Part shown: positions 60,201-64,000 of the stretch, piece after piece
Layout of the letters: each line of letters opens with the position of its first letter
How positions within the stretch are numbered: the stretch's first letter is position 1
Source of the DNA: UA16 sp965661575
GTDB taxonomy: Bacteria > Bacteroidota > Bacteroidia > Flavobacteriales_D > Sanyastnellaceae
Assembly: GCA_965661575.1 (NCBI GenBank)
Contig: CBFIEJ010000005.1
Location: 21,220 to 85,219 of the forward strand
Direction: 5' to 3'
Length of the DNA stretch: 64,000 bases
Notes under the pieces: generated by a model
Database searches by the model: none
Told to the model about the DNA's origin: nothing
The model's input: only the letters and a program-made list of their open reading frames with translations
Program-made: the position numbers and the translations under genes

Positions 60201-60566
60201 TCAGGACTGAGGCGATTCGGGTAGGTTTGATCCCATTTTCTGTTTCCATGCATCTGTTGCGTAGAGATCCTCCCAACGGCATGCCCCTTTTCTCCAAACG
60301 GACAATCCCGCATCTGTGATTTGTACCGCGTCTCTCACAGGTGTTCGGATGAATCCAGCGATGGCTAGATTGATTTTGGCCCAACCCATGCGATTGAGGA
60401 GCAAGGGCTGCCCGTTGCTGTGCGTGGCAATTAAATCTATGGATTCGAGGTGCATGAAGTGAACTTCCTTTGTTTTTTTTCGCATCGATTCATACCACAT
60501 CGGTTCACCGTGGGATAGAATGTCGAGTAGTGGGAAGAAAGTGTCTTCTTGAGTCGGTATGGCCAT
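60201..60566 (-). CDS. stand-alone Mrr N-terminal-like winged-helix protein
   Basis: 121 residues from the ATG at 60566. The segment LLLNRMGWAKINLAIAGFIR followed by VQITDAGLSVW closely resembles the N-terminal domain of Mrr restriction endonucleases (F/LxNRVGWAxxYLxxAGLI and RITxxG). The Mrr nuclease domain (D-ExK) that normally follows is absent, and no remnant of it is visible in the flanks. It could be a truncated restriction gene or an independent DNA-binding protein. Confidence 0.7.
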   Translation of the reverse strand: MAIPTQEDTFFPLLDILSHGEPMWYESMRKKTKEVHFMHLESIDLIATHSNGQPLLLNRMGWAKINLAIAGFIRTPVRDAVQITDAGLSVWRKGACRWEDLYATDAWKQKMGSNLPESPQS

Positions 60567-60658
60567 GTGTCTTCTATCAGTCAATGAAACGAATGGAGCC
60601 AGTCGCTTGTTCTCTCTGCCTTAAAAGTTTGTGAAATAAGTCAATCTTCAGATTTGAC

Positions 60659-60666
60659 TATCTTTC
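60659..60666 (+). promoter_or_regulatory. -7 promoter box of the gene at 60671
   Basis: TATCTTTC (last base differs from TAnnTTTG) lies 4 nt before the ATG. Confidence 0.4.
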
Positions 60667-60670
60667 GCCC

Positions 60671-61306
60671 ATGAATTACTTCAATAGAATGTTTGTTTTG
60701 ATTGGAGCGGTTGCTTTTGCAACGCTCAGTTTTGCTCAAATGCCTGGTGAGCCTGCCACTATTTCGGAGGTTGGTAAATTAACCGGTCCAAGATTCGGGA
60801 TCACCTACATTGGAGACGGAACCACGTCACAAGTATTGAACCGTTATCACCAGATGGATTCCATGGAGGTGGCTGACGCTGGTGCTTTACCCTTCACATG
60901 GACGACCCAGTATGGGTGGCAATGGGAAACCCGTTTTGCAGACTCAGGGGGTCCAATTGTTGGACTTGTCGAGTGGGTAGCTTTCGTAGCCGGCATGGAA
61001 AAAGGAATGTTTTTGCCGAGCTTTTCAAGTTTAGTTGGCGTGCGCGGAGAAGGTGGTTTTGAATTTGCCACAGGACCGAACTTGTCTGCTTCAGGCTTGG
61101 GATTTGTCTTTGCGGCAGGTTACAACATCAAAAAGGGTGACCTGAACATGCCGATCAATATCTCCATTGTCCCTGACAAGCTAGGTGCCAAGAATTCGGC
61201 AGCAGGTGACATCTTGGATACAAACGATTACTTTGATGCGATTAAACTCAATAACACTGGCATGCGTGTAACCATCTCGGTGGGTTTCAATTTGACCGAT
61301 AAGTAA
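60671..61306 (+). CDS. exported protein, possibly outer-membrane
   Basis: 211 residues. A signal peptide ends at TLSFAQ (about residue 24). The rest alternates hydrophobic and polar residues with many glycines and ends in MRVTISVGFNLTDK, suggesting a small beta-barrel or beta-sandwich protein. No family recognised. It is transcribed alone, between its own -7-like box and the terminator at 61336. Confidence 0.65.
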   Translation: MNYFNRMFVLIGAVAFATLSFAQMPGEPATISEVGKLTGPRFGITYIGDGTTSQVLNRYHQMDSMEVADAGALPFTWTTQYGWQWETRFADSGGPIVGLVEWVAFVAGMEKGMFLPSFSSLVGVRGEGGFEFATGPNLSASGLGFVFAAGYNIKKGDLNMPINISIVPDKLGAKNSAAGDILDTNDYFDAIKLNNTGMRVTISVGFNLTDK

Positions 61307-61335
61307 ACGAATGAATTGAGTCACTTTGTGGCAAG

Positions 61336-61372
61336 AAAAAGCCCCCTGATGCAATGCATCGGGGGGCTTTTT
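61336..61372 (+). terminator. strong bidirectional terminator
   Basis: AAAAAGCCCCCTGATGCA pairs with TGCATCGGGGGGCTTTTT (one G-T pair), so an 18-bp hairpin is possible. It lies between the convergent genes at 60671 and 61391 and has A- and T-runs on either side. Confidence 0.9.
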
Positions 61373-61390
61373 GTTTGCAGTTTGATGCGA

Positions 61391-62353
61391 TCAGTGAATG
61401 CCTTTGGCCGCGAGGTAACGCTCAGCGTCCAACGCTGCAATGCAGCCCGTGCCTGCAGCCGTAACGGCTTGGCGGTAGGTTTTGTCCGCGGCATCACCAC
61501 TGACGAATACACCTTCGCGATTGGTGCGTGAGGTACCGGGCTCACCGTATTTGATGTAGCCTTGCTCGTCGAGATCGATCCAGCCTTTGAATACATCGGT
61601 ATTGGGCTTGTGGCCAATCGCCACAAAGAACCCTGTGGCGGGAATGTCATGTTCTGCGTTGGTCTTGTTGTTGCGCACCCGAATGGCTTCTACGCCTTCT
61701 TCGCCGAGGACCTCAACGGTGTCTGTATTCCAGAGTACCTCAATGTTCTCCATGCCCAGTACGCGATTTTGCATCGCCTTGGATGCGCGCATTTCATCGC
61801 GTCGCACCAGCATGGTCACCTTCTTGCAAAGTTTTGCCAAGTAGCTCGCTTCTTCACAGGCTGTATCGCCGGCTCCAACGATTACCACATCCTGTCCGCG
61901 GTAGAAAAACCCATCGCAGACAGCACATGCGCTGACTCCACCTCCAGCGTCGCGCAAGCGCAGTTCAGATTCCAGACCCAACCATTTGGCTGACGCACCC
62001 GTTGAGATGATCACAGAATCTGCATGCACCTCAATCTGGTCTGCGCCTTCGCCGACCCAGATTTTGTGCACCGGTCCTGAGAAGTCCACTTTAGTGACCC
62101 ATCCGGTGCGCACATCGGTATCGAATCGTTTGGCTTGCGCCTCCAAGTCCATCATCATTTGTGGACCGTTGATCCCCTCAGGATACCCCGGGAAATTGTC
62201 AACTTCGGTGGTTTCCGTGAGTTGTCCGCCCGGCTGCATTCCTTGGTACATGACCGGTTTCATATCCGCTCGAGCGGCATAAATGGCTGCGGTATATCCG
62301 GCGGGTCCCGATCCAATGATCAGGCATTTTACGTGTTCTGGTTGCGTACTCAT
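61391..62353 (-). CDS. trxB: thioredoxin-disulfide reductase
   Basis: 320 residues, standard length. FAD-binding GSGPAGYTAAIYAARAD, redox CAVCDG, and NADPH-binding GAGDTACEEASYLA are intact; the C-terminal FVSGDAADKTYRQAVTAAGTGC is diagnostic. Reduces thioredoxin with NADPH. A TATCTTTG box lies 5 nt before the ATG. Confidence 0.97.
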   Translation of the reverse strand: MSTQPEHVKCLIIGSGPAGYTAAIYAARADMKPVMYQGMQPGGQLTETTEVDNFPGYPEGINGPQMMMDLEAQAKRFDTDVRTGWVTKVDFSGPVHKIWVGEGADQIEVHADSVIISTGASAKWLGLESELRLRDAGGGVSACAVCDGFFYRGQDVVIVGAGDTACEEASYLAKLCKKVTMLVRRDEMRASKAMQNRVLGMENIEVLWNTDTVEVLGEEGVEAIRVRNNKTNAEHDIPATGFFVAIGHKPNTDVFKGWIDLDEQGYIKYGEPGTSRTNREGVFVSGDAADKTYRQAVTAAGTGCIAALDAERYLAAKGIH

Positions 62354-62358
62354 GGCCG

Positions 62359-62366
62359 CAAAGATA
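62359..62366 (-). promoter_or_regulatory. -7 promoter box of trxB
   Basis: Minus-strand TATCTTTG matches the consensus exactly, 5 nt before the trxB ATG at 62353. Confidence 0.6.
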
Positions 62367-62416
62367 CACAGGTACGTGAGGTGAAAAAGCGTTTGAAACG
62401 CGTTTTACCAAACGTT

Positions 62417-63196
62417 TTAAATCAAGTTGTTTTCGACGCGCAGCCATTCGTTCCAAAGTGGATCTTCCGGGGGAGGAGCGAGGATGCTCATGGGCTCCTT
62501 TTTGACCGGGTGTACGAACTCAATGCGACGGGCGTGGAGATGAATGGAGGCGTTGTCGTTGGTGCGGCGGGCGCCGTATTTGATGTCACCTTTGATGGGG
62601 CTTTTCAAACTACTCAACGTCGTGCGGATTTGATGATGCCGCCCGGTTTTGGGTTTTACTTCGACGAACGAATAATGGTCAGAACGACCGATTACGCTGT
62701 ATGTGAGTTCGCTCTGCTTTCGACCTGGTCCATCTTGATTGTAGGCGAAGCTTTTGTTGATGCGTTCGTTTTTCTCCAGATAGTTGACGATGTGTCCTTC
62801 GGGTTGCTCGGGTCCGGGGCGGACGACTGCCCAATAGGTTTTTTGAATGTCGCGCAACCGAAAAAGATTGGTCAAACGGGACAGGGCTTTGGATGTGCGC
62901 GCGTACAAAATGACGCCGCTCACCGGACGGTCGAGTCGGTGGACTGTGCCGATGAAGGCATCTCCCGGCTTGTTGTATTTCTTCTTGATGTATTCGCCTA
63001 CCACTTGGCACAGGGTGATGTCACCGCTGGAGTCGCTTTGTACAATGTCAGAGGATCGCTTGTTGACAGCAATCAAATGATTGTCTTCATAGAGCACTTG
63101 CAGGTTGTCAACGTTGCTCATGACAATGGGTGCCTTGGGCTTTCGGGCCCACGTGTGCGCCTCCGATGAGTTTTGATCTTCCGTTTTGTGCTTCAT
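62417..63196 (-). CDS. RluA/RluD-family pseudouridine synthase
   Basis: 259 residues, or 234 if translation starts at the ATG at 63121, where the family-like LQVLYEDNHLIAVNK begins. The catalytic Asp is in HRLDRPVSGVILYA. There is no S4 domain at the N-terminus, unlike RluD proper; this short class is common next to panB in Bacteroidetes. It modifies uridines in rRNA or tRNA; the site is unknown. It begins 10 bp after panB. Confidence 0.9.
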   Translation of the reverse strand: MKHKTEDQNSSEAHTWARKPKAPIVMSNVDNLQVLYEDNHLIAVNKRSSDIVQSDSSGDITLCQVVGEYIKKKYNKPGDAFIGTVHRLDRPVSGVILYARTSKALSRLTNLFRLRDIQKTYWAVVRPGPEQPEGHIVNYLEKNERINKSFAYNQDGPGRKQSELTYSVIGRSDHYSFVEVKPKTGRHHQIRTTLSSLKSPIKGDIKYGARRTNDNASIHLHARRIEFVHPVKKEPMSILAPPPEDPLWNEWLRVENNLI

Positions 63197-63206
63197 GGCA
63201 CGTGGC

Positions 63207-64000
63207 TCAGTACTGTTCCGATTCGTTGGGGAAATCGCGACGGCGCACGTCTTTCACGTACTGTTGAATGGCACCGTTCATTTGTTCACCCATGTCGAGG
63301 TAGCGGCGCAAGAACCGGGGACTGAAGGCTTGCGTGATGCCGAGCATGTCATGCAGTACAAGGACCTGTCCGTCGCAACCGCTTCCCGCACCGATGCCAA
63401 TGGTTGGGCACGCGACAGAAGCACTGGCTTCTTGTGCGAGATGCGCGGGGATTTTCTCGAAAACAACTGCAAAACAACCAATGTCATTGAGCATCTTCGT
63501 GTCTGCGCGCAATTGGTCCGCTTCCATCTCCTCCTTTGCTCGCACGGTATAAGTTCCAAACTTGTAAATCGATTGCGGCGTGAGCCCGAGGTGGCCCATG
63601 ACGGGAATGCCTGCAGTCAGGATGCGCTCAATGCTCTCCTTGACTTCGTGACCGCCCTCTAACTTTACAGCATGGGCACCGCTTTCTTTCATGATGCGTA
63701 TGGCAGAATTCAAAGCCTCTTTTGAATTGCCTTGGTAGGTGCCAAAGGGCAAATCCACCACCACGAGCGCGCGTTTCGCGGCGCGCACCACGCTTGATGC
63801 ATGATAAATCATGTGATCCAGCGTGATGGGCAGTGTCGTCTCGTGACCAGCCATCACATTCGATGCGCTGTCTCCGACGAGTATCACGTCGACACCGGCT
63901 TGATCGACGATGGTCGCCATGGAGTAATCGTAGGCCGTGAGCATGGCGATGGGTTCGCCATTGGCTTTCATTTCCGCAAGCACCTGGGTGGTGATGCGTT
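63207..64000 (-). CDS. panB: 3-methyl-2-oxobutanoate hydroxymethyltransferase (5' end outside window)
   Basis: The frame runs off the right edge, which reads RITTQVLAEMKANG, so only the first few codons are missing. Converts 2-oxoisovalerate to ketopantoate for pantothenate and CoA synthesis. Conserved segments are LTAYDYSMA, VGDSASNVMAGHETTLPIT, LPFGTYQG, KLEGG and GIGAGSGCDGQVLVLHD. CoaD, further along the same pathway, is also in this window. Confidence 0.96.
   Translation of the reverse strand, partial: RITTQVLAEMKANGEPIAMLTAYDYSMATIVDQAGVDVILVGDSASNVMAGHETTLPITLDHMIYHASSVVRAAKRALVVVDLPFGTYQGNSKEALNSAIRIMKESGAHAVKLEGGHEVKESIERILTAGIPVMGHLGLTPQSIYKFGTYTVRAKEEMEADQLRADTKMLNDIGCFAVVFEKIPAHLAQEASASVACPTIGIGAGSGCDGQVLVLHDMLGITQAFSPRFLRRYLDMGEQMNGAIQQYVKDVRRRDFPNESEQY

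Noticed and set aside
62135..63169. 344-codon plus-strand frame across the trxB/pseudouridine synthase region
   Set aside because: It spans two well-identified minus-strand genes and an intergenic gap, and its residues show no domain pattern.
1..64000. Search for CRISPR arrays, insertion sequences, integrases, prophage and toxin-antitoxin pairs
   Set aside because: No regularly spaced repeats, transposase-like motifs, phage genes or typical toxin pairs were seen on either strand.

Overview
The window is chromosomal DNA from a Bacteroidetes bacterium, most likely a marine member of the Flavobacteriales. The base composition is close to half G+C by eye. The evidence for this placement is: two proteins with type IX secretion (Por) C-terminal sorting domains; Bacteroidetes-type promoter boxes (TAnnTTTG) in front of many genes; almost no Shine-Dalgarno sequences; Bacteroidetes-specific small families (DUF3822-like and DUF6728-like proteins, split-type lycopene cyclase); BshB1 for bacillithiol; and gene orders familiar from flavobacteria (pyrE/NUDIX, rsfS-ftsH-cdsA-psd, mutL-rhomboid-rhomboid-EEP phosphatase, lptD/amidase-MCE-Fe/S-Fe/S). 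It reads as core genome. I see no prophage, insertion sequence, CRISPR array or conjugative element.

Layout. 1-8.2 kb: a lipoprotein, a NamZ-like muramidase, a LolC/E-like permease, cysteine synthase, ornithine aminotransferase with a Cys-rich insertion, PspC-like protein, ndk and a RecD2/Dda-like helicase. 8.3-12.4 kb: an operon ending in DUF3822-rsmD-coaD and a secreted thioredoxin-fold protein. 12.5-19.1 kb: NUDIX/pyrE divergent pair, birA, then rsfS-ftsH-cdsA-psd for ribosome silencing, membrane proteolysis and phospholipid synthesis. 19.2-22.8 kb: a T9SS-exported protein, cinA and a solitary rpmB. 22.9-33.7 kb: a leftward block (prohibitin, VWA-like protein, fabG, two Hdr-type Fe-S proteins, MCE protein, amidase) meeting lptD head to head. 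33.6-38.4 kb: ridA plus a tiny membrane protein, pabA, and a three-lipoprotein CsgG/LPP20-type operon. 38.5-46.7 kb: saccharopine dehydrogenase-like gene, ispH, mutL, two rhomboids and an EEP-family hydrolase. 46.7-53.6 kb: an eight-gene leftward carotenoid operon. 53.7-59.7 kb: bshB1, flippase plus glycosyltransferase, a copper monooxygenase/cytochrome c protein with a redoxin, and an SGNH hydrolase. 59.7-64 kb: AT-rich intergenic DNA, tRNA-His, an orphan Mrr-N-like domain, an envelope protein, trxB, a pseudouridine synthase and panB (cut by the window edge).

How genes work together. The carotenoid operon (crtI, crtB, unknown secreted protein, idi, crtD-like, cruF-like, crtZ, crtY-like) has the enzymes expected for a monocyclic hydroxylated carotenoid such as saproxanthin or myxol; ispH nearby supplies its C5 precursors. 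The envelope theme is strong: LptD, amidase, MCE protein, LolC/E-like permease, NamZ and several lipoproteins. The best candidates for something undescribed are the CsgG/LPP20 three-lipoprotein operon (34.8-38.4 kb), the secreted protein locked inside the carotenoid operon (50685-51200), and the copper monooxygenase/redoxin pair (56956-59002). A pattern of TAnnTTTG boxes sitting 4-5 nt before start codons points to widespread leaderless or near-leaderless mRNAs. All names rest on reading the sequence; no database search was run.
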